DNA of 64,000 nt from OMII01 sp947467385 (GTDB lineage: Bacteria > Bdellovibrionota_C > UBA2361 > OMII01): NCBI GenBank assembly GCA_044360075.1, contig JBIKLA010000020.1:1-64000 (forward strand), given 5' to 3'. Positions within the stretch are counted from its first letter, which is position 1. Every line of letters starts with the position of its first letter. This document shows, one piece after another, positions 42,056 to 50,066 of this stretch. A program made the translations under genes and the position numbers. The notes beneath the pieces were generated by a model. It was given only the letters and a program-made list of their open reading frames with translations. It was not told where the DNA came from and searched no databases.

Positions 42056-42661
42056 CTACGTCGACACGCGCCGCGTGTACACGATCTCAAGCGACTTAAA
42101 CTCCCTGCCGTTCGGGGCAGTGTCGATCATCGTCACCGTATAGGTGTCCTTGGAGGTGATATGGATCTGGGTCTGCGTGGTCTTCGTACGCCCAAGGAGC
42201 GGGTCGTACACCTCGCCGGTTAGCTCGAATGAGTTGCTGTCGGGCAGATAGCTGCCCTTCTGCACAGCGATCGCAGTATTGAGCGAATCGAGCCACACCG
42301 TTGTGAACCGGCGGCTCGCCGCGTCATAGCCCATGAGGCCAAGGCCCTGGTACCCCTCGCCGAGGACATCGCCGCTGAAGTCCTCCTTAAGGAAGCGATC
42401 TCCCAAGATCCAGGTCAGCTGGGAGGAGCCGTGCGAATCCTGGGGAGCCGCCTTTGGGTCGCTCCAGAAGGTAATCTTGACGTCCCAAGCCCCGGCGAAA
42501 ACGTCGAGAAGCTGGTGGGACGCGCCGGGCTTGCTGAGCGACGCCCACTCAAGAGGGGTCAGCCCCTCGGGACGCACCCCATCATTCGGGCCGCGCAACG
42601 AGCAGCCCGCACTGGCTGCCACAACAGCAGCCCCAAGCACGAATCGAATAAGTTTTTTCAT
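42056..42661 (-). CDS. DUF1579 family lipoprotein
   Basis: The protein has 201 residues with a lipoprotein signal ending ASAGC (lipobox). The DUF1579 pattern is clear: LLDVFAGAWDVKITFW, then LTWILGDRFLKEDFSG, GLGLMGYDAASRRF and TVWLDSLNTAI, then a C-terminal FKSLEIVYTRR. It probably sits at the outer membrane as a small beta-barrel-like (lipocalin-type) domain. The stop lies 10 bases from the converging mini rod gene. AAGGGGG precedes the ATG. Confidence 0.85.
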   Translation of the reverse strand: MKKLIRFVLGAAVVAASAGCSLRGPNDGVRPEGLTPLEWASLSKPGASHQLLDVFAGAWDVKITFWSDPKAAPQDSHGSSQLTWILGDRFLKEDFSGDVLGEGYQGLGLMGYDAASRRFTTVWLDSLNTAIAVQKGSYLPDSNSFELTGEVYDPLLGRTKTTQTQIHITSKDTYTVTMIDTAPNGREFKSLEIVYTRRVST

Positions 42662-42738
42662 GCACCCCCTTCAAGCGTGAACCGCCCCACTCTACATCGA
42701 AGGGAGGTTTTTTGAGAGGGGATTTCTTGCGCCGAAGG

Positions 42739-43668
42739 CTAGTCGTGAACGCGGTAGCCACGCTCAAACCTGAGCTCTTCTTGCTTGCCGGTCGCGGGGT
42801 CCTTGACCTTTACAACGGTAATGTTCCTTTGCGGAAGGGCCACAGCCTGGTTGAGGTTGTCGCCGTAGAGGGACGATTCCTGGATAGAGCCGGTTGAGGC
42901 GATGCCGCCCGTATCTTCCGCGCCCCGCAGCACAAGCGAGAGCTTGCCATGGAGAGCCGCAAGCCGCACCCGCATCGCGTCCTGCACCGTTAGGAGAAGC
43001 GTGACCGTCGGGGGAATCCCGTCATCCTTGGCCGCCGGAGCTCCACCCGACTTGCGTGCCAAGCCGCGGGCTGCCTCAGTCCTGCGATTTGCCGAAAGCA
43101 CCTTGGCGTTGTGGGCGATCATGGAAGCCGTATTTTTGCCGGTAAAATCGGTGACCCACACAACGTCCACTCGAGCCCCCGGCTGGGCCCATCCCTCAAC
43201 GCTACTGGTGGCGTCAACCGCGATGGCGATAGCGCGGTACCCTGAAGGAATGCTGGCAGTCAGGGCATTCACGGGCTGCAACGAGGTGAGGAAATCGCGG
43301 TTCACAAGGCGGTTGGTAACGAGCACGCCTTTCGAATACATCCCCTTGAGCTCATCAAATGAGCGGACCGTTTCGGGTCCAACGACCACTTCGGGCTTAA
43401 GCTCCTTCTTGAACATCTGGGGCTGAAATCCCGATCCCGGCGGGATGTTGTTAATCGGCACGATGACCTCTACCGTGCCAGCCTGTGGGAGGATAACTGA
43501 CGGAGCCTGCGCCATCTGGGTCGCGTTGCTCTTGCCGGCAGAAACATGAATGAACATGCCCGCCCCCACCACCGTAAGGCAGAACACCACCGCAAGGATA
43601 ATGGCCTGCGGCAGGAACGAATCGCCCCGGCGGCGTCGCTGAACGAAGATCGACTTCTTCTGGAACAT
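42739..43668 (-). CDS. cpaB: CpaB/RcpC-like pilus assembly protein (orphan)
   Basis: The protein has 309 residues with one N-terminal helix at about 20-42. An SAF-like domain follows (VIVPINNIPPGSGFQPQMF, then GMYSKGVLVTNRLVNRDF). The RcpC/CpaB domain includes YRAIAIAVDATSSVEGWAQPGARVDVVW and a C-terminal ITVVKVKDPATGK. CpaB belongs to Flp/Tad pilus assembly and, through its SAF domain, also resembles FlgA. No other tad gene is in the window, so either the rest is elsewhere or the protein serves another secretion function. GAGAGGG precedes the ATG. Confidence 0.82.
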   Translation of the reverse strand: MFQKKSIFVQRRRRGDSFLPQAIILAVVFCLTVVGAGMFIHVSAGKSNATQMAQAPSVILPQAGTVEVIVPINNIPPGSGFQPQMFKKELKPEVVVGPETVRSFDELKGMYSKGVLVTNRLVNRDFLTSLQPVNALTASIPSGYRAIAIAVDATSSVEGWAQPGARVDVVWVTDFTGKNTASMIAHNAKVLSANRRTEAARGLARKSGGAPAAKDDGIPPTVTLLLTVQDAMRVRLAALHGKLSLVLRGAEDTGGIASTGSIQESSLYGDNLNQAVALPQRNITVVKVKDPATGKQEELRFERGYRVHD

Positions 43669-43880
43669 CGACAGACCCTCTCAATAACCTGGTGCGGGCC
43701 TGCGCCAAAACCGCGGCGGCGCGCCCAAACCTCCCCTTCACTCAAGCCTATCGGCAGATCTCGTAGGTTTATGTCTGTTTTTTTTCTAGCTTCTTCAATT
43801 CCCTGTTCTTGTTGAGGATATCGACTTCGCGGGCAACGCCGCAGCACCCGCTGCATCGCCAACCGCTGCATGCCACCCGC

Positions 43881-44621
43881 CTACGAGGGGCGCATCAGAA
43901 GGTCGAGCTGGCCCAGCAGAAACGTAAGGGCAAGCTCCACCCTAACAACACGCTCCCCAAGCCCGACCGCCGAGAAGCCCTCGAGCTGCAGCCGATCTAC
44001 CTCAGCGTCGCTCCAGCCCCTCTCTGGGCCGATCGCCACGATCACATGAGGTGTTCCGGCCGGCATCACCGCTGAACCAAGCACCTCTCCGGTAGGATGA
44101 GCGAGGAGCTTCAGCGGTGCTCCCTCGCCCCCCAGGACGGGCAGCTTGTTCGCGCAGAAGTACTCAAACGATCTGTGGACGACGATGGGCACTACCCGCG
44201 TGTCCCACACCTGCTCAAGCGCCTTGAGGGTCTCTTCCTGCAGGCTCTCTTCAGAGAGCGCCGTGGACTGAAGGTAACTCTTGTCTCCTCGCTCGCTTCG
44301 CACGAAATGGAGCGAGCGGGCCCCGAACATGACGGCTGCTTGGACGACCTTCTTAATCGTCTGGGGCCGAGAGACCCCGACGATGAGGTCGATTGGCCGC
44401 GGGCTCAGGCAGGGGTGTGATACGTTAAGCTCGATCATGACCCGGCGCGGTGAGCTCTCAAGCACCCGTCCCTCGCCGCGCAGCCCCCCAAGAACTCCGA
44501 CCTTAACGACCTGGCCTGCTCGCACGCCATGGGTGCCGTGAGCATACGCCGCGCGCTGATCACTTAAGACAGCACACGTCCCATCTACACACTCGCCCGG
44601 CAGGATGATAAGAGAGTTCAT
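43881..44621 (-). CDS. rsmE: 16S rRNA m3U1498 methyltransferase RsmE
   Basis: This SPOUT methyltransferase has 246 residues. The knot and SAM-binding sequence VIVAIGPERGWSDAE, followed by GFSAVGLGERVVRVELA, is diagnostic, with an IGPERG variant of the usual IGPEGG. The N-terminal PUA-like domain is short. The ATG at 44621 is preceded by GGGGGTG and starts the homology; a frame 20 codons longer exists. It diverges from cysE with a 62-base gap. Confidence 0.92.
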   Translation of the reverse strand: MNSLIILPGECVDGTCAVLSDQRAAYAHGTHGVRAGQVVKVGVLGGLRGEGRVLESSPRRVMIELNVSHPCLSPRPIDLIVGVSRPQTIKKVVQAAVMFGARSLHFVRSERGDKSYLQSTALSEESLQEETLKALEQVWDTRVVPIVVHRSFEYFCANKLPVLGGEGAPLKLLAHPTGEVLGSAVMPAGTPHVIVAIGPERGWSDAEVDRLQLEGFSAVGLGERVVRVELALTFLLGQLDLLMRPS

Positions 44622-44683
44622 GCACCCCCGACTGTAGTTAGTTTGCGGGGAGGAGTAAACCTCGCCCAACCCAGGACGCACCT

Positions 44684-45493
44684 ATGAGCCCCAGCGCACA
44701 CTCAAGCATTCAAAAGCTCTTTGACCTTCGCCGTACGTCGTCATCCTCTCCGGTTCCGCCCGCTGCTTCCGCCCCAGAGTTCGTGAGCCTTGCCCTGGGA
44801 GCGCTCTTTCCCCAGCTCTCCCCGACCCCAGCGCTCTCGCCAGAGACGCTGGCGCACCTCGTCAACCAGGCGCGGCAGGTGCTCGACACGCTCGTCTTCC
44901 CGCTCCTGCCGGCCGCCGCAGCGCGGGCCCTCGGCGACTCTTTCATCGACGCCCTGCCCGCGCTCCACGCCGCACTTATGGATGACGCCCATGCGATACT
45001 CGCCGGCGACCCCGCTGCCCAAAGCGCGGACGAGGTCATCGTGGCCTATCCCGGCTTCTACGCAATCGCCGTGTTCCGCCTCGCCCACTGGCTCCTCCAG
45101 CAGGGGGTGCCCACCGTCCCGCGCATGCTCACTGAGCAGGCACACCGCGTAACCGGCATCGACATCCATCCAGGAGCTACGATCGGCCGCTCGTTCGTCA
45201 TCGATCACGGAACGGGAATAGTAATCGGCCAGACCACGACGATTCATGATCACGTCAAGATCTACCAGGGCGTCACGCTCGGCGCGCTCAGCGTTGACAA
45301 GTCGATGGCAAACACCAAGCGGCATCCGACGATCGAACGCAACGTTGTGATCTATGCCAACGCTACTATCCTCGGCGGAGACACGGTCATCGGTGAGGGA
45401 AGCGTCATAGGAGGAAACGTGTGGCTCACAGCGAGCGTTCCGCCGAACTCGCGCGTGTACCACCGCGCAGACGTCTCGGTGAGCTCGGCCTAG
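44684..45493 (+). CDS. cysE: Serine O-acetyltransferase (CysE/EpsC type)
   Basis: This 269-residue enzyme makes O-acetylserine for cysteine synthesis. The left-handed beta-helix begins with GIDIHPGATIGRSFVIDHGTG and includes YQGVTLGALS and the hexapeptides IGEGSVIGGN. The helical N-terminal domain is present but preceded by a Pro/Ala-rich stretch. The typical long C-terminal tail that binds O-acetylserine sulfhydrylase is absent; the protein ends at VSVSSA. Its last 68 bases overlap, tail to tail, the coding end of the DNA methylase. Confidence 0.9.
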   Translation: MSPSAHSSIQKLFDLRRTSSSSPVPPAASAPEFVSLALGALFPQLSPTPALSPETLAHLVNQARQVLDTLVFPLLPAAAARALGDSFIDALPALHAALMDDAHAILAGDPAAQSADEVIVAYPGFYAIAVFRLAHWLLQQGVPTVPRMLTEQAHRVTGIDIHPGATIGRSFVIDHGTGIVIGQTTTIHDHVKIYQGVTLGALSVDKSMANTKRHPTIERNVVIYANATILGGDTVIGEGSVIGGNVWLTASVPPNSRVYHRADVSVSSA

Positions 45494-48101
45494 GCCGCCC
45501 GCCCTTGGCCGACTGGGGGTGTTCCCCAGCATCGAGGCGGTGCACAAAAGAGGCCTCACCATCGCCAACAAGGAGCACGGGCTCGCAGCCCAAAAACACT
45601 CGCCTCTGCCACGCAGCGAAGTGCCCCTCAAGCCACGCCTTAAGGGGCATGCCGAGCCCCGTCTCCAGGCGCTCTTGCCCCAGGGCATCCTGTACACGCC
45701 AGGCCACCGACGCTACACGCTGCTGTCCCAGAGAATCCCGCGCTACGCCATCGGCTGCCGACCACCAGCGGTGGCCCATGCTCCTCAGCACCTCAACACA
45801 TACCTCCCGCTCGACAAGGGGGCGCAGCAGCGCAGCGCTCACATCCCGATCCCGCTCGTGCAACTCAGCGAGGTACCGCACGACATCGAGCGGGTGAATT
45901 CCCGTCTCCTCGCTCATCCTCTCAACCGGCCCATCGCACCGAACGGCCCCGCTGCGCCGCGCCCTTCGCCCAAATCCGCCCAGAAGCCCACTGCGAATCC
46001 GCTCTGCACCGCCCTGCTCGTTTAGCAACGCAGGCGTAGCCAGCTCACGAAGCACCGCTCGCAGCGGCGCAAACTCAGCCGGCACATGCCGCCACACGTC
46101 GTTGCTCCACGCCGCCGGCGTCATGCGGTACAGCCCGACCGGGCGCACGCCGAGCGTGGCTGCCTCCTCGGGCCCTATCCCGACCGAGCGCAGCACCTGC
46201 AGCTCAAGAATCCCCTCTACCAGCCGCAGCACCGCTTCGATCGCCTCAAGCTCAAGTGGCAGCGGACACAGCAGCGGACTAAAAGAGATGTCGGTTACGT
46301 CATGCGATACCAACGCACGCTTAAGCCGAACGGCCCACGTCACAAGCTCGGCACCAATCTCGCCGCACCGCTCGGGCACGGGGATTTTTCGAACAACTCC
46401 CTCAGGGAGCTGCGCTTTGCCCCCGATGCGGCGCGCACAGATCGACCCGAGCCCCGAGTTGAGGAACGCCACGATGCGCTCGTCATCGCAAAAAAAGCCC
46501 GACGCAGCCGCCCGGCCGAAGGTCCACCCCGCCTCCTTGCGCCGCAGGCCAAGGTCGCCGTTCGCAAACCAGGAATAGGTCCAGCCTGAGCTCTCGAACC
46601 ACTGCTGCGCTGAGAGCCCAGAGCGCGAGGAGGTCTCGCCGCTTTCGAGCCACCCCCGCCAGTCGATAACGGTGCGGTTAAGGCCAAACCAGCGGCAGTA
46701 CCCTCCGCCTTTCGCGTGCACGCGCCAGCGGCGCGGATCTGGGTCTACCTCCCACTGGTACCGGACAAAGCGCGCGTCGTCGTTCGTTTGAAGCCCAACC
46801 ACGACGCGAGCGACCTGCTCAACCCTCATGCGCGAGTTCGTAAGCTCCGCCGGCACCCCAGCACTCTCAAGAAAGAGCGCGCCATGCCCCTCCCCCATGA
46901 GCTGCCGCTGCAGCGCGCCCCTGGCCATATCGGCAAGAGCCCCTGCGTCCGCATGCTTCGCGAGCACAGCCCTCTTTTCGTCCAGACCCTTGAGGTGCGA
47001 GACCGTCACAAAATTGAGGCGGTGCCCCGCCGCAGGCGGCTCTTTCCTGGCTGTCATAAGCACCACCCGCAGCCCGTCGTGAAGCCCAAGCCGCCGGTCG
47101 AATGAGCGCTCACCGAGCTCACACACCGCATCGATCGAGAGCTGAGCCTGCAGCAATGCCCGCAGCGGCGCGTATCCCTTAAGACGCAGCCACTTGTCGC
47201 TCGTCACAAGCCCCAGCCACCCTCCATCATCAAGCAGCTCGATAGCTCGCTCCATGAAGGCCGCGCACAGGTCGATGGAGGATCTCGGGTATGCGGCCTT
47301 AAGGTAGCAGCGCATCTCCTCACCCTGCTTCCGGCGGCCAAGATAGGGCGGATTGGCAAGGATGACGCCGTAGCGACGGCGGGTGGCCGCGCACTGCGAA
47401 TTGCGTTCAAGGGTACCCTGCCGCCCATCAATAACTGAAACGTTCGCGCTGACCGTCTTGAGCGCCTGGGAAATGTCGAGCAGGCCCGCGCGGCTCGCCT
47501 CGCACAGCAGGATTGCGCGGCACAGCCGCACCGCCACCGGATCGATGTCACACCCAAAAAGCTCCCGCAGGGTCTCAAGCGGTGGAAGCGCCGACTCACA
47601 GCCGCGCATCGCCCGAAACGCTGGCACGAGGAGGTGCCCCGTGCCGCACGCCGGATCGCATACGCCGCCGCTGCGTGCAGATGTGCCCCCGAAGATGTGG
47701 CTGCATAGGAACTGCGCCATGTACTCCTCGGTGAATATCTGCGTCGCGGCGCTGATGCTCGCCTCCTCGGCACGCGCCTCGCCGCGCCGGCTCACGCCCC
47801 ACGAGCTCGCATCACGAGCCGGCTCGTTCCATACCTGCAGCGCCCATCCCACCAAGAGAGGCTCGTCACGCACGCTACGCATCACCTCTTCGGGCAGCAC
47901 ATCGCTGCAGCCACAGTCGTCACGGCCGAAGAGCGAAACGAGACCCTCTATTTCCTTTTCCCTGACAGCACAGGCCAACGCTCCATGCGCGGCCGCCCGC
48001 AGGAGCTGCTCGAAGAGCCGGTCGCGCGCGGCTGCATCACCGCCAGCGGCGCGCGCCTTCGCGCGAACAAGCTTAATCAGGCTATCAGGTATCCGTTGCA
48101 C
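45426..48101 (-). CDS. Orphan N6-adenine DNA methylase, PglX/type IIG-like
   Basis: The protein has 891 residues. Motif I DPACGTG is at about 149-155, and the catalytic motif IV NPPY is at about 250-253 (ILANPPYLG), followed by the DLCAAFMERAIELLDDGGWLGLVTSDKWL stretch. That order and the large C-terminal part (target recognition) resemble PglX of BREX and type IIG enzymes, but there is no N-terminal nuclease motif and no BREX partner gene nearby. The GTG at 48101 has AAGGAG nine bases upstream; an earlier GTG at 48140 is possible. The last 40 residues are low-complexity and antisense to cysE. It is probably a solitary methylase or a remnant defence gene. Confidence 0.8.
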   Translation of the reverse strand: MQRIPDSLIKLVRAKARAAGGDAAARDRLFEQLLRAAAHGALACAVREKEIEGLVSLFGRDDCGCSDVLPEEVMRSVRDEPLLVGWALQVWNEPARDASSWGVSRRGEARAEEASISAATQIFTEEYMAQFLCSHIFGGTSARSGGVCDPACGTGHLLVPAFRAMRGCESALPPLETLRELFGCDIDPVAVRLCRAILLCEASRAGLLDISQALKTVSANVSVIDGRQGTLERNSQCAATRRRYGVILANPPYLGRRKQGEEMRCYLKAAYPRSSIDLCAAFMERAIELLDDGGWLGLVTSDKWLRLKGYAPLRALLQAQLSIDAVCELGERSFDRRLGLHDGLRVVLMTARKEPPAAGHRLNFVTVSHLKGLDEKRAVLAKHADAGALADMARGALQRQLMGEGHGALFLESAGVPAELTNSRMRVEQVARVVVGLQTNDDARFVRYQWEVDPDPRRWRVHAKGGGYCRWFGLNRTVIDWRGWLESGETSSRSGLSAQQWFESSGWTYSWFANGDLGLRRKEAGWTFGRAAASGFFCDDERIVAFLNSGLGSICARRIGGKAQLPEGVVRKIPVPERCGEIGAELVTWAVRLKRALVSHDVTDISFSPLLCPLPLELEAIEAVLRLVEGILELQVLRSVGIGPEEAATLGVRPVGLYRMTPAAWSNDVWRHVPAEFAPLRAVLRELATPALLNEQGGAERIRSGLLGGFGRRARRSGAVRCDGPVERMSEETGIHPLDVVRYLAELHERDRDVSAALLRPLVEREVCVEVLRSMGHRWWSAADGVARDSLGQQRVASVAWRVQDALGQERLETGLGMPLKAWLEGHFAAWQRRVFLGCEPVLLVGDGEASFVHRLDAGEHPQSAKGGRPRPSSPRRLRGGTRASSAERSL

Positions 48102-48485
48102 AACAGGCGGCTCCTTCGTCGCGCACAGTGGGGCGCGCACACACGGCTCGAAGTACAGTCAATCGCGGCACCGCCAGGGTCAATCCCATTCTTTCTGTGT
48201 GCCGCGCCCTTAGGGCATATGTGGCAACACCGAGCCACGGCACAAACCCCATCCCCCCACCCGCTGACCATTGGGGGCTCGCGGAGGAGCCCAGAGGATA
48301 GGAATCAGAGCCCCTCATACCTACACGAGCCCATCCCCTATTTCATGCCCCGTTGGGGCCAAAAAACCCAGCCTGGCCAGATTCTTAGGGGCCTCCTGGG
48401 AATGCGGCTAGGACCGCAACCGAGCACCCTTCGAATTGGCCCTCGGTTTGACTTGCCCTGAGAGCGATTGCTAAAGTCAAAGAAG
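48102..48485. other. Intergenic region between divergent methylase and sigma-4-like genes
   Basis: This region is about 380 bases. It contains short G/C palindromes such as GCCCC-GTT-GGGGC at 48347-48359, and small frames with no coding character. Divergent promoters are expected here; I could not fix a clear -35/-10 pair. Confidence 0.4.
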
Positions 48486-48950
48486 ATGTCGAGTGACGCC
48501 ACGGAGGAAGTGATGGCTCTTCGAAATCGGTCGCCCCTAAAGAGATGCTCGGACGGGTCAGCCGAAAAAAATAACAGCTCAGCTTCAACAACGCGATCAA
48601 AGCGTCGCACCAGCCTCAAGCGAGTCGCTGTGAAGCTTGTATCCTCCGATCCTGCTCTGGCGCAATTTCTGCAGGCAACCACGTCATCCCAAGACGAAAA
48701 GAGCCTCGAAAAGGACCGCGACGCCGCTGCAGCGAAGCTCGAGAAGGCGATCGACTCCCTCGGAAAGCTTGAAGCGGAGGTTATCGCCGCCCTCTTCCCG
48801 ACCTCGAGCGACAATCCTGAAACGTTTGAGTCCCTCGCGAAGAGGCTTGGAATGACCGTCGAAGAGGTTAAAAGCGTCGCAGACAATGCGCTGCGGGGCC
48901 TTCGCGGCTCGCGCCGTGGGGCGCTACGCGTCAGCACCGTCTGGAACTAG
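48486..48950 (+). CDS. Sigma-70 region-4-like mini protein
   Basis: The protein has 154 residues. The N-terminal 50 are Ser/Lys/Arg-rich and likely disordered, followed by a coiled region (about 68-85). Residues about 85-142 follow sigma-70 region 4: SLGKLEAEVIAALFP, ESLAKRLGMTVEEVKSVADNALRGLRG. The helix-turn-helix and the trailing ALxxLR are well kept. Regions 2 and 3 are missing, so it cannot be a complete sigma factor. It could be a DNA-binding regulator derived from one. AAAGAAG precedes the ATG at 48486. Confidence 0.65.
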   Translation: MSSDATEEVMALRNRSPLKRCSDGSAEKNNSSASTTRSKRRTSLKRVAVKLVSSDPALAQFLQATTSSQDEKSLEKDRDAAAAKLEKAIDSLGKLEAEVIAALFPTSSDNPETFESLAKRLGMTVEEVKSVADNALRGLRGSRRGALRVSTVWN

Positions 48951-48978
48951 GGCATCTGCCCATTTTGCCATCGTCTTA

Positions 48979-49320
48979 TTACTTGCAATCCTTCGGGCAC
49001 GATTCCGGCGTCTCCGCGCACGGGCATCCGATTTCCATGCACACGATCTCCTGGCACTGGCCATCCCCGCACAGATCCTTGCAGGCACGACCAGCCTTCT
49101 CGCTCTGGGACGTGTCGACAAACGTTATCCCCTCAGCAGTGACACACCGCACAGGAAAGCTCTTGAGCACCTTTCCGCTCTGCTCAACACACTCCTGGAA
49201 CGATGTTGCTACGCCTGGGCTGCCCAGAGACTGTTTTTCAGCTTCGGCCCATGCTGACTGAAGCGCCACAAATAATGATGCGGCTAAAATAAGGCCGCGC
49301 GAAAGTGGAATGAATGCCAT
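48979..49320 (-). CDS. Small secreted Cys-rich protein
   Basis: The protein has 113 residues with a signal peptide (cleavage near SAWAEA). The mature part has ten Cys residues. The first half reads FQECVEQSGKVL...PVRCVTAEGITF, a fold seen in small envelope proteins. The second half is a dense run, CKDLCGDGQCQEIVCMEIGCPC, with a C-terminal CPKDCK. Disulfide-bonded extracellular function is likely. GAGGAGGA precedes the ATG, indicating good translation. It is followed by another small secreted gene on the same strand upstream. Confidence 0.75.
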   Translation of the reverse strand: MAFIPLSRGLILAASLFVALQSAWAEAEKQSLGSPGVATSFQECVEQSGKVLKSFPVRCVTAEGITFVDTSQSEKAGRACKDLCGDGQCQEIVCMEIGCPCAETPESCPKDCK

Positions 49321-49397
49321 GGTATCCTCCTCAGAAACGATGCCGGATCATCGGACAGGGTACAGCAAACAACAAGGGTCCGGTGTGACGGCCGCCG

Positions 49398-49733
49398 TTA
49401 CATCGACTCGCCCCGGCGCAAGGTCGCGCTGCCGGCAAGGGCGAGCACCACGAGCATCCTAGCTTGGGCCTTTTGGCTCATTTTTTTGTAGTCACCCGTG
49501 AAGCGGCAACCCTTAAAGTATGTCGACGCTTTTTGGTGGCACTCCCGGATCGGCTGGTTGCGCAGGCAGTACATCGTCGACTCAACAACGAACTGCCGCG
49601 GCGTTTCGTAGCTCTTGCAGCGCTTGTCCCACGGCGCATGAGGGGATGCCTCCTCCGCAAAAGCCGCAGGTGCCCAGGCTGTAAGGGCACAGAGTGTGGC
49701 TAGGACGAACGAAAGGAACCTAAACCTGTTCAT
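49398..49733 (-). CDS. Small secreted protein
   Basis: The protein has 111 residues with a clear signal peptide (cleavage near AAFAEE). The mature part is basic, has four Cys residues (RCKSY, YCLRN, ECHQK, GCRF) and ends with a hydrophobic stretch at about 92-104. I recognise no family. GGAGG precedes the ATG. It lies 77 bases upstream of the other small Cys-rich secreted gene, and they may be co-transcribed. Confidence 0.65.
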   Translation of the reverse strand: MNRFRFLSFVLATLCALTAWAPAAFAEEASPHAPWDKRCKSYETPRQFVVESTMYCLRNQPIRECHQKASTYFKGCRFTGDYKKMSQKAQARMLVVLALAGSATLRRGESM

Positions 49734-50066
49734 GTCGAGGCCTCCGTGTTTTCACTAGTGAGAGCGGCCCGCCGCCCGGCAAACCCGTGCGGCATATCCA
49801 ACGCTTCAACCGGCCGTTGACCCCCTCTCAAGCTCCGTTACTGCCGTTCCGAAGAGCATCTTCGGATAAACCTATTTTAGCCTCCCGGTGCCCCCCCTCC
49901 CAAAAAAGAGTTTAATGGGTTAGCACCTTCCTCCCAGCAACACGAACGTCGTTTTCCCCGCGAAGCTTTAGAGCCGAAGGAACTTTTGCGGCTCCCGAGC
50001 GCCAAGCGCCTAAAACGACATTGATATTTATTTAGCTTCGGGACGAGTTAAGTGCCTGAATCGAGG
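49734..50066. other. Intergenic stretch
   Basis: This is a non-coding gap of about 330 bases between two leftward genes. CGAAGCT at 49961-49967 and AGCTTCG at 50034-50040 are inverted but far apart. I see no RNA gene and no clear promoter, although one for the secreted gene at 49733 should be here. Confidence 0.35.

Noticed and set aside
45426..48101. A complete BREX or restriction-modification system
   Set aside because: Only the methylase is present; no BrxA/B/C/L/Z, nuclease or specificity gene occurs in the neighbouring 10 kb on either side.
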